Notes: generated from the letters alone by a model not told the origin. Positions 1-6,134 are shown, counted from the first letter of the stretch. The stretch is DNA of 7,742 nt from Burkholderiales bacterium UBA4615 (GCA_002386465.1 DGIT01000068.1:2786-10527), one strand, 5' to 3'. Program-made: numbers and translations.

Positions 1-258
1 ACGCTCATGCGCGACATGCTCGAGCAGGGCATCGCTGAAGTGGAAGTCAAGCAGCCGGTGCACGATGCGTATAACGCGCGGGTCGATGCCGAGCACGCAC
101 AACTGGTGTGGAGCCACGGCGGCATGCGCAACTGGTACCGCAACGCGCAGGGCAGGGTGTTTGCCGTGATGCCCTGGCGCATGGTCGATTACTGGAGCAT
201 GACCCGCACGCCCGATCTGTCCGAGTTCGAGACGCGCGGGGCCGCCCAGCCCGCTTGA
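1..258 (+). CDS. C-terminal end of a flavin-dependent monooxygenase (Baeyer-Villiger / 4-hydroxyacetophenone monooxygenase type), partial at left edge
   Basis: The reading frame is open from base 1 and ends at TGA 256-258, giving the last 85 residues of a protein that starts outside the window. The segment with H-G-G-M-R-N-W-Y-R-N, then G-R-V-F, then P-W-R, D-Y-W and M-T-R is the typical C-terminus of FAD/NADPH-dependent Baeyer-Villiger monooxygenases of the 4-hydroxyacetophenone/cyclohexanone monooxygenase group, where a W-Y-x-N-x-x-G-R block precedes a P-W-x-x-x-x-Y-W block. Such enzymes insert oxygen next to a ketone, giving an ester or lactone, during degradation of aromatic or alicyclic compounds. 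The nucleotide-binding motifs lie upstream and cannot be checked, so the substrate is unknown. The ATG at 7 is an internal methionine, not the start. The gene converges on the CoA-transferase gene. Family assignment is by recognition of the motif, without a search. Confidence 0.8.
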   Translation, partial: TLMRDMLEQGIAEVEVKQPVHDAYNARVDAEHAQLVWSHGGMRNWYRNAQGRVFAVMPWRMVDYWSMTRTPDLSEFETRGAAQPA

Positions 259-268
259 GTCGGCGGGT

Positions 269-283
269 AGGGCGCACCGCCCT
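269..283 (+). terminator. Possible hairpin terminator after the monooxygenase gene
   Basis: AGGGCG-CAC-CGCCCT is a perfect 6-bp inverted repeat with a 3-base loop, starting 10 bases after the monooxygenase stop codon. There is no T-run behind it, so it is at best an unconventional terminator or a transcript 3'-end stabiliser. Confidence 0.35.
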
Positions 284-357
284 GGGTCGTGCCTTCCAGG
301 CGGCGAGCGCGCAAGACGGTGCGCGGTGTGCAGTGTGCTCTCGCGATGACGGGGGAA

Positions 358-399
358 CCGTGACCTGTGACCCGCGAGCCGTGAGCCGTGCCCCGTGAA
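358..399. repeat. Six degenerate 7-bp tandem repeats (consensus CCGTGAG/C)
   Basis: Six consecutive heptamers in exact register: CCGTGAC, CTGTGAC, CCGCGAG, CCGTGAG, CCGTGCC, CCGTGAA. Each differs from the consensus at one or two positions. The array occupies the gap between the convergent stop codons of the monooxygenase and CoA-transferase genes. No protein role is apparent; frames that read through it are shadows. Heptameric arrays of this kind expand and contract by slippage, but whether this one varies is not known. Confidence 0.75.
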
Positions 400-410
400 C
401 GTACGCTGTC

Positions 411-1616
411 TCAGGGTTCGATGAGAATCTTGCGCTGACGCAGGTCCTCTATTTCGTCGGCAGAAAACCCCAGCGTATCCAGAGACTGTGCGCCCGCTGC
501 ACCCAGCGTGGGCCAGTCGGCGCGCGGATCACCCACTGCAGGCTCGCTCGCCCCCGGAATGCGCGGCAGCGGAAAGTCACCCACCGGCGCCCAGTGGGTG
601 ACGGGCGCGGCACGCACCGCCTGCACATGCGGGTCCTGCGACCACTGCGACAGATTGAGCACCGGGTTGGCGAGCCCGCCGGCCTCATTGATGCGCTTGA
701 CCCAGGTGGCCGTGTCACGTGTCAGAAAGGTCTGCGACACCGCTTCAATCAGCGGCGCGAGGTGGCGTGCGCGCTCCACGAAGTTTGCATAGCGCGGATC
801 GGCGCGCAGGTCGGGGCGTTCCAGTGCTGTGCACAGCGCGGTGAACTGATCCTCGTTGCTCAGCGCAATGGCGACCCAGGCATCGCTTGACCGATAGACC
901 CCTGCCGGGGCGTTGAAGACCTGCGGCTCGCCACCCTCCAGACCCATCTCCACCACCCGCTGGCTCATCAGTGCAGCGGCGGCCTGCATCAGGGAAATAT
1001 CGAGCTTTTGTCCGGGCCCTCCGCGCAGGCGCGCATAGAGTGCTGCTGACACCGCCTGAAATGCGTACAGACCGGTGGTCATGTCGACCACCAGAAAGCC
1101 GACACGGCTGGGGCGACCTTCCACATCACGGTTGAGCGCCATCATCCCCGAGAAGGCCTGAATGACGGTGTCGGTGGCCGGACGCTCCGAGTACGGACCA
1201 TCCTGGCCGTAGCCGCTGATCGAGGCATAAATCAGGCCGGGGCGTTTGGCGGCGAGCTCGGTGTAGTCCAGACCCAGTCGTGCGGCCACGCCGGGTCGAA
1301 AGCCCTCGAGCACCACATCGCACTGGCTGGCTGCGCGTTGCACGGCTTGCGTGGCGCCCGGTTGCTTGAGGTCGATCACCAGGCTGCGCTTGCCGCGATT
1401 GCAGCTGATCGACAGCGGCGACTGATCGCCAAAACGCGAGCCGATGCCACGGCTCCAGTCGCCCTGCGGCGGTTCGAGCTTGATGACCGTGGCGCCATGC
1501 TGGGCGAGCAACATGGCGCAGTAGGGGCCGGCGAGCCCTTGGCTGGCATCGAAGACACGCAGGCCGCTGAAGGCCAGAATGGGCGCGGGTGATGACGGGG
1601 TCGGGGTGGTAGCGAT
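411..1616 (-). CDS. Family III (CaiB/BaiF) acyl-CoA transferase, apparently with an ATC start
   Basis: Moves coenzyme A between carboxylic acids, as in formyl-CoA:oxalate CoA-transferase and related enzymes. Recognisable parts, numbered from the ATC codon (401 residues): F-S-G-L-R-V-F-D followed by L-A-G-P-Y-C-A-M-L-L-A and G-A-x-V-I-K-L-E (about residues 16-48, N-terminal Rossmann-like fold with CoA contacts), N-R-G-K-R-S (about 73-78), G-F-R-P-G-V near 105, and V-V-D-M-T-T-G-L-Y (catalytic Asp at about 178), followed by G-P-G-Q-x-L-D-I-S-L. Length fits the family. The frame is closed upstream by TGA (1640-1638). Between that and ATG 1514 there is no ATG, GTG or TTG, yet the conserved N-terminus lies in that stretch. 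AAGGAG (plus-strand 1623-1628) sits six bases before ATC at 1616-1614, exactly where a start belongs. Initiation at ATG 1514 would remove the first 34 residues. The acyl substrate is unknown. It is divergent from the citryl-CoA lyase-like gene. Confidence 0.88.
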   Translation of the reverse strand: MATTPTPSSPAPILAFSGLRVFDASQGLAGPYCAMLLAQHGATVIKLEPPQGDWSRGIGSRFGDQSPLSISCNRGKRSLVIDLKQPGATQAVQRAASQCDVVLEGFRPGVAARLGLDYTELAAKRPGLIYASISGYGQDGPYSERPATDTVIQAFSGMMALNRDVEGRPSRVGFLVVDMTTGLYAFQAVSAALYARLRGGPGQKLDISLMQAAAALMSQRVVEMGLEGGEPQVFNAPAGVYRSSDAWVAIALSNEDQFTALCTALERPDLRADPRYANFVERARHLAPLIEAVSQTFLTRDTATWVKRINEAGGLANPVLNLSQWSQDPHVQAVRAAPVTHWAPVGDFPLPRIPGASEPAVGDPRADWPTLGAAGAQSLDTLGFSADEIEDLRQRKILIEP

Positions 1617-1622
1617 GACGGT

Positions 1623-1628
1623 CTCCTT
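1623..1628 (-). promoter_or_regulatory. Ribosome binding site that decides the CoA-transferase start
   Basis: On the minus strand this reads AAGGAG, followed by six bases and then ATC GCT ACC ACC. It is the only strong Shine-Dalgarno match near the conserved N-terminus and points to initiation at codon 1616-1614 despite that codon being ATC. Confidence 0.7.
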
Positions 1629-1644
1629 GTAAGACGTTCAGGCG

Positions 1645-1661
1645 GCATGCGAAACATGCGA
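1645..1661. promoter_or_regulatory. Operator-like dyad between divergent CoA-transferase and lyase genes
   Basis: GCATG-CGAAA-CATGC (1645-1659) is a perfect 5-bp inverted repeat. It overlaps a direct repeat CATGCGA (1646-1652 and 1655-1661), and the palindrome ATGCAT follows at 1661-1666. Its position in the 201-base divergent gap would suit a shared regulator, but no regulator gene is in the window and I found no convincing -35/-10 pair beside it. Confidence 0.35.
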
Positions 1662-1759
1662 TGCATTGAACGTGCTGAAATACGGCTTGCCCCGATCGTG
1701 CACGAGGCGCTGCGCCCGATGCAAGGCGCAACGGGGCACAAACAGAAGGCCGCTCCAAC

Positions 1760-1772
1760 GCAGGCGGCCTGC
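1760..1772. repeat. Short perfect palindrome upstream of the lyase gene
   Basis: GCAGGC-G-GCCTGC, two 6-base arms around one central base, lies about 45 bases before the lyase start codon. It could be a protein-binding site or a leader hairpin. In GC-rich DNA it could also be chance. Confidence 0.25.
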
Positions 1773-1817
1773 CATCACTGCGCCGCGCTCGCATCGCGGA
1801 CCACCGGAGACTTTGTC

Positions 1818-2594
1818 ATGAGCCAGCGCGACGCGCCCACCACCGCCATCTGCACCTCGGATGAAACCACTATCCATGTGCGCGGTGCGAACCTTGTCGA
1901 TGACCTGATCGGTCAGGTGAGCTTCACCGAGATGATCCTGTTTCAGCTCACCGGCCAGCGCCCGTCGCGCATGCAGGTGGCATTGCTCGATGCGGTGCTG
2001 GTCACGCTGATGGAGCATGGCCTCACGCCCAGCGCCATCGTTACCCGGCTGATCTACGACTCGGCACCCGAGGCGCTGCAATCGGCCGTGGCCGCAGGTC
2101 TGTTGGGCGTGGGCAGCACCTTCGTGGGTACCATGGAAGGCTGCAGTGCACTCATCGAAGAGATGCTCGCCGCACCCGAAGGCGTGCCCGCGCGTGCTGC
2201 GAAGATCGCCGAGCAGCATCGCGCGCAGCGCAAGCCGCTGCCGGGTTTCGGTCACCCGATCCATCGCCCCGACGACCCGCGCACGCCACGCCTGTTCGAG
2301 GTGGCGGCACGCGAGGGCGTGGCAGGCCGACATATCGCGGCGCTCAAGGCGCTGTCCGTTGAGGTGGATCGGGTCTGGGGCCGGCACATGACCATCAATG
2401 CCACCGGCGCCATCGCTGCGGTCCTGGGCGAGATCGGCATGCCGCAACCGGTGATGCGCGGCATTGCGGTCATCAGCCGCGCGGGCGGCCTGGTGGGCCA
2501 CATCCTGGAGGAACGCGAGCAGCCTTCAGCGCGCTGGATCTGGCAGACCGTGGAGCATGGCATGCCGTATACCGGGGGTAAGGGCGGCTCATAA
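1818..2594 (+). CDS. Citryl-CoA lyase-like protein (citrate synthase fold)
   Basis: A 258-residue protein related to citryl-CoA lyase and to the C-terminal citrate-synthase-homology part of ATP-citrate lyase. These enzymes cleave citryl-CoA to acetyl-CoA and oxaloacetate, or related 3-hydroxyacyl-CoAs. Visible signatures are G-F-G-H-P-I-H with D-D-P-R (residues 144-155; His146 matches the His of the citrate synthase G-x-G-H motif), N-A-T-G-A-I-A-A (194-201), and S-R-A-G-G-L-V-G-H-I-L-E-E near the C-terminus, matching the S/G-R-x-x-G-x-x-x-H block of the family. The length suits the stand-alone lyase, which lacks the large domain of citrate synthase. The ATG at 1818 is chosen because GGAGA (1806-1810) lies seven bases upstream; the open frame reaches back to 1647 but those 57 residues look non-conserved and overlap the divergent promoter region. 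The catalytic Asp of the family appears to be Asn here. It is divergent from a CoA-transferase that might supply its CoA ester substrate. True substrate unknown. Confidence 0.82.
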   Translation: MSQRDAPTTAICTSDETTIHVRGANLVDDLIGQVSFTEMILFQLTGQRPSRMQVALLDAVLVTLMEHGLTPSAIVTRLIYDSAPEALQSAVAAGLLGVGSTFVGTMEGCSALIEEMLAAPEGVPARAAKIAEQHRAQRKPLPGFGHPIHRPDDPRTPRLFEVAAREGVAGRHIAALKALSVEVDRVWGRHMTINATGAIAAVLGEIGMPQPVMRGIAVISRAGGLVGHILEEREQPSARWIWQTVEHGMPYTGGKGGS

Positions 2595-2618
2595 GCCGTT
2601 TGGCCTAAGAGGACAGGC

Positions 2619-2629
2619 GCGGGCCCCGC
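2619..2629. repeat. GC-rich inverted repeat downstream of the lyase gene
   Basis: GCGGG-C-CCCGC begins 25 bases after the lyase stop codon. No T-run follows, so a terminator role is only possible. The rest of the gap to the chaperone gene (2630-2775) holds no clear promoter. I looked for TTCG-spaced hrp/PIP boxes and a GGAACC-type HrpL box and saw neither. Confidence 0.3.
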
Positions 2630-2775
2630 AGGGTCATACACAGCATGGCGCACGCAATCGTGACTCGCCCAGGCTCAGGCGACCCTTTGCGCGGCACGCC
2701 CTTGCCGTGCAGCGCTATATCCGCAAGACTGCAGGGCTGTACGGACGCAGACTTTATTGAATTGAAGGAAATGTG

Positions 2776-3240
2776 ATGTCGCTCGATCTCGCCAATCATT
2801 TGATGACAAGCTTTGGTCTGACGATCGGGATTAAAGGGCTGTGTATGGACGATCAGGGCTATTGCTGCCTGCAGATCGACGCTCTGGACGTGCATCTTCA
2901 GTACGACCCGGCGCAGGACAGCCTGATCCTCTTTGTACGCCTCGGCCCGCTCGATGAAGAGTCGCTGGCCGAAGGGTGCGTCTGGATGATGAAGTCCAAC
3001 CTGTTCTGGGCGGGTACGAATGGCGCAACCCTCGCCCTGCAGCCTGACTCGAACCAGGTGTTTCTGCAGACACGGACCTCGGTTCGAGACATGGATACCG
3101 CCAGGTTTGAGCGCTGGATGTCTGACTTTGTGGGGTCCGCTGACCGCTGGGTTGCGAACCTGGCTCAGATCAACGCGGGAGCAACCGTGGCGGCGCCCCA
3201 ACCAGGCGCAATGCCCGGTGCCGGCGCCTTGTTCGTCTGA
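2776..3240 (+). CDS. CesT-family type III secretion chaperone
   Basis: A 154-residue acidic protein with the layout of class I type III secretion chaperones (CesT, SigE, IpgE, SycE families). It has an N-terminal helix (about residues 2-14), then G-L-x-I and a strand, D-x-x-G-Y-C-C-L-Q-I-D (about 25-36), a strand pair with S-L-I-L-F-V-R-L-G-P-L (about 48-58), a helix ending M-M-K-S-N-L-F-W (about 71-78), G-A-T-L-A-L and Q-V-F-L-Q-T strands, and a final helix with F-x-x-W-x-x-D-F followed by W-V-x-N-L. Class I chaperones hold one effector's N-terminus in a secretion-competent state in the cytosol. The start is ATG 2776, five bases after GAAGGAA (2764-2770); GTG 2773 immediately before it is possible. 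The next gene begins 26 bases downstream, the usual chaperone-effector pairing. Members are commonly 110-160 residues. An Ala/Pro/Gly-rich tail (last 20 residues) follows the fold and may be disordered. Confidence 0.82.
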   Translation: MSLDLANHLMTSFGLTIGIKGLCMDDQGYCCLQIDALDVHLQYDPAQDSLILFVRLGPLDEESLAEGCVWMMKSNLFWAGTNGATLALQPDSNQVFLQTRTSVRDMDTARFERWMSDFVGSADRWVANLAQINAGATVAAPQPGAMPGAGALFV

Positions 3241-3254
3241 CATCGGACGCCCAC

Positions 3255-3261
3255 AGGAAGG
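3255..3261 (+). promoter_or_regulatory. Ribosome binding site of the effector gene
   Basis: AGGAAGG ends five bases before ATG 3267. It is a strong site in the 26-base chaperone-effector gap, with no room for a separate terminator, so the two genes are probably co-transcribed. Confidence 0.6.
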
Positions 3262-3266
3262 CCACC

Positions 3267-6134
3267 ATGTCGATTGATATCCAACAGTTCCGCGATCTGT
3301 CCGACGCGAACCGCGTCCTGATCGATTCGCACCAACAGACCGTACAGACGAAGGGCAGCTGGACGCTGGGCAAAGTTGTCACCTGGGTCAAGGACCTCGC
3401 CGCAGGAGCGGACACGCCGCGAGCCCAAGCCAACCAGGAGGCGCGCGCAGCCCTGTTCGACGCCTTGAATCGTTCGGAAGGGCAATCCGCCTCACAAAGG
3501 GCGATGTCGCAGGTGCTCGGTGCGACGTGGGCGACGGCGACGCATTCCCTGAGCGGGCGGGACGTGCAGCAGGTGCTCGACACGGCCCGGCAAATTCGCA
3601 TGGACACGATGGCGCAGAACCAGGTCGCAGCAGCCCGATACGGTAATGCGAACGCGAGCCCTGCCAACATGGTGGCGGCGGCCGTCAGCGAGGCCTTCGG
3701 CGAGCGGCACGATACCAGTATCCGTCTGCAGGGGACCGAGCTCGGAAATCGCCTTGAGGCGGCGCGCCATGCCCAGGGCTACCCATCGAGTTCCTCGCAC
3801 GACAAACAGGTGTTCGAGCGTTTCATGGGCTTGGTCACCAAGGACCCCGGTTTTGCCCGTGAATCTCTACCCGCAAAAACCTTGCAAGACCTGGCCGATC
3901 GGGCGATCACGCAGCATTACGGCCAGGTGCAAGCGAATTTTGATCAGGAATACCCGGGACTCGCCCGATTTTCCGAGGGCAGCGCGATGTCGCTGGGGTT
4001 TCGAAGCCCCTCCCTGCTGAATCGACTTGAGGGTGCGATCAATGAAAATCGGACCGGCCTGTTGGAAGAAGAAGTGCAACCGGCGCTTAGGGCCATCGAA
4101 CTGTTGAAGGCGTCTTCTTCAAAGCTGGGTGAGATCAGTTTTGATCATGCCAAAGCGGTTCAGTCCCTTTCGCAGATCCAGACTTTGTCCGCTGAAGTCA
4201 CGGCCGTTCGCGACGTACTCGACCAGCTTGCCGACGCTGCCATCGATGCCGAGGGCGGATTCGTTGACCAGCCTCCGGATGCACTCCTGCTACTGGACTG
4301 TCTGGCCGATGACCTCCAGGCGATGAGCGATCGTCTTCAGAGCAAGCGCGAGATGCTCGAGCAGCTCATCGATAAGCATCCCTTTTCAGAAAAAAATGTG
4401 GCCTACACGCGGCGAATGCTCGCCGAAACGGCCCTTTCTGCTGCCTCCACGCATCTGTTGAACCAAAGCCTAGCCCTGGAAGAACAGCGAGACGCCCACC
4501 TGGTTGGATCGCCGCGTTACCAGGAGCTGAGTACTGCACTTGGGACCTTGTACGATAAGACAACGCGCATCCAGAACATGCTCAATCAGCACATACAAGC
4601 GGCTGAGCATGCGTACCAGAACGCCCAAAGCACTGCGGTCATCCCCAAAGAGCACATTGCCGAATCGCCGTTGTTTCGCTCTGAAAAAAGTGAGCGGGCG
4701 TTTGTCAATCAGCTGCTTGCTGCGGAGGGTCTGGACAAGATCGATAAGCACGGCTTTGAGGAAGCCCGTGATGTCGTGCTGAATACTCGTCAGGACTGGT
4801 CGACCATTGAGCGCACCCTCGTTACCCAACATCAGCGCACCACACAGACCGCCTCCAGCACGATCGCCTCGGCGATCAATCTGCACGGCTCCTACACGCA
4901 ACATCAACTCAATGGTCAAGATCTGCAGGGTGTGAGTGCCCATACCCAAACACAGGCCGCTCCCGCCATCCCCAAGAACCTGCAGCATTCCACGCTGGTG
5001 GTTGATGGCCAGACCCGAGTGGACATGATTCGCCACGGGATCATTGCCAATGCTCAGCAGGCTGAATCTGTGATCAGTACGGCCATCTGGTCTGACCCTG
5101 CGTTACGCGAGCAGATCCTCGGCAAGTTCGACAATGATGCGGTGCCGACGATTGACTATGCGTTCAGCAATGTGAATCTGGAGTCACCGTGGGCTAAGCC
5201 GATCGGTAAATTTCTGGGCGATCGACGCGGTATGCAGGATGACCATATCGCCGCTTTTAAAGCCCTGGCCAATGCGCCGCAGCCCGTCGGCATTCCGTTC
5301 CTCGATCGAAACGGCGAGCAACGTACCGTTCAGGTCAATCTGCGCGTCTCGGTGCTTGCCATCCCGGTCAACAATGCCGTCGGCACGCTGGGCACGCTCG
5401 GTCGCGTTTGGAGCCATGTCGAGCAAACCAACCGAGAGGGTTTACAAAGTCTGGTCGGCGACCTGGGCGATCCGAGTCGTGGGGTAGAAGGCTCGGCTCG
5501 GGGGACGCCTGTCGGCGGGATGCTTGGCGATATCACCCGGGAGATGGACCGCTTAATCCGTGACCTTCCGTCGTTGCCAAACTCCCCGGCCAATCATGAA
5601 AAGCTGGCTCAACTGACAGCACTGCGCGGCAACCTGCAGGAGGCGGTCGATATCGTTCGAGATGTCTATTGCTCCGGCAACTATCAGACCAACGATGGCA
5701 ACCGCTACAAATTCGCTTTGGCGATCATGTTTGCCAACAACTTGGCCAAACAGGCGCATAGCGTCATGGGGCTTGGCGAGACAGGGAATGGTTTTGGGTC
5801 CTCACAGGGGTGCATGAGCAATAAGGACCGGGGTGGCAACGCCGATGGGCTGCTCAAGTCGCTCAACCTGAGCGCAGACAATGCCTTCAAGCTGTTGCGC
5901 TACAACACTCAGCTCAGTCCGAATGAGATGGTCGCCATGCTCGACGCCTTGCCCCCGCGAGAGGCCAAGGACCTGCTCATCATGGGTCTGGTGTATTCCG
6001 GGCAGCTTGAGGCTCAGCAACTGCAGACCCTGGTAATGGGCTCAAAAAACGCTGGCGACCTGATGCAGGCCATCAAGGATGACCCAGAGGCCTATCCGCT
6101 GCTCAAGGGCCTGTCTTCCTATGCGAAGGCGTGA
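3267..6134 (+). CDS. Giant SopB/IpgD-like phosphoinositide phosphatase, predicted type III secreted effector
   Basis: A 955-residue protein without signal peptide or membrane segments. Compared by memory with Salmonella SopB (561 residues), blocks occur in the same order: D-W-S-T-I-E-R-T-L (510-518; SopB P-W-Q-T-I-K-N-T-L), I-R-H-G-I-I (588-593; SopB I-R-H-G-V-L), a helix like SopB's E-V-L-T-A-A-L-F-S-K-P-E-L, G-E-Q-R-T-V-Q-V-N-L-R-V then I-P-V-N-N (to 703; SopB F-N-V-G-V-N-E), N-R-E-G-L-Q-S-L, then D-G-N-R-Y-K-F-A and the CX5R loop C-M-S-N-K-D-R (Cys849, Arg855; SopB C-K-S-G-K-D-R). About 106 residues follow the Cys, close to SopB's 101. The expected role is dephosphorylating phosphoinositides or inositol phosphates inside a host cell after injection. 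Loop changes (Lys to Met after Cys, Thr to Gly after Arg) could alter or abolish activity. Residues 1-480 are unrecognised and largely helical, coiled-coil-like around 265-455. The chaperone gene directly upstream supports secretion. Confidence 0.78.
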   Translation: MSIDIQQFRDLSDANRVLIDSHQQTVQTKGSWTLGKVVTWVKDLAAGADTPRAQANQEARAALFDALNRSEGQSASQRAMSQVLGATWATATHSLSGRDVQQVLDTARQIRMDTMAQNQVAAARYGNANASPANMVAAAVSEAFGERHDTSIRLQGTELGNRLEAARHAQGYPSSSSHDKQVFERFMGLVTKDPGFARESLPAKTLQDLADRAITQHYGQVQANFDQEYPGLARFSEGSAMSLGFRSPSLLNRLEGAINENRTGLLEEEVQPALRAIELLKASSSKLGEISFDHAKAVQSLSQIQTLSAEVTAVRDVLDQLADAAIDAEGGFVDQPPDALLLLDCLADDLQAMSDRLQSKREMLEQLIDKHPFSEKNVAYTRRMLAETALSAASTHLLNQSLALEEQRDAHLVGSPRYQELSTALGTLYDKTTRIQNMLNQHIQAAEHAYQNAQSTAVIPKEHIAESPLFRSEKSERAFVNQLLAAEGLDKIDKHGFEEARDVVLNTRQDWSTIERTLVTQHQRTTQTASSTIASAINLHGSYTQHQLNGQDLQGVSAHTQTQAAPAIPKNLQHSTLVVDGQTRVDMIRHGIIANAQQAESVISTAIWSDPALREQILGKFDNDAVPTIDYAFSNVNLESPWAKPIGKFLGDRRGMQDDHIAAFKALANAPQPVGIPFLDRNGEQRTVQVNLRVSVLAIPVNNAVGTLGTLGRVWSHVEQTNREGLQSLVGDLGDPSRGVEGSARGTPVGGMLGDITREMDRLIRDLPSLPNSPANHEKLAQLTALRGNLQEAVDIVRDVYCSGNYQTNDGNRYKFALAIMFANNLAKQAHSVMGLGETGNGFGSSQGCMSNKDRGGNADGLLKSLNLSADNAFKLLRYNTQLSPNEMVAMLDALPPREAKDLLIMGLVYSGQLEAQQLQTLVMGSKNAGDLMQAIKDDPEAYPLLKGLSSYAKA

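Noticed and set aside
1647..1817. 57-residue N-terminal extension of the lyase
   Set aside because: No ribosome binding site at 1647, composition unlike the family, and a good site sits just before ATG 1818.
1638..2501. 287-codon open frame on the minus strand opposite the lyase gene
   Set aside because: His/Arg/Gly-rich low-complexity product with no family resemblance, antisense to a well-supported gene in GC-rich DNA, no ribosome binding site; a shadow frame.
1818..2594. CitE-type (barrel fold) citryl-/malyl-CoA lyase
   Set aside because: The G-F-G-H and S-R-A-G-G-L-V-G-H blocks are of the citrate synthase fold, not the CitE barrel.
2595..2775. hrp/PIP box or HrpL-type promoter before the chaperone gene
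   Set aside because: Looked for paired TTCG elements and GGAACC-N-CCAC; neither is present. TATATC at 2716-2721 has no -35 at usable spacing.
2605..3243. 212-codon open frame on the minus strand opposite the chaperone gene
   Set aside because: The opposite strand has a good start, ribosome binding site and recognisable chaperone layout; the antisense product shows no motif.
4470..5036. 188-codon open frame on the minus strand inside the effector gene
   Set aside because: Lies within a stretch of the effector that carries SopB-like residues; the antisense product is unrecognisable.
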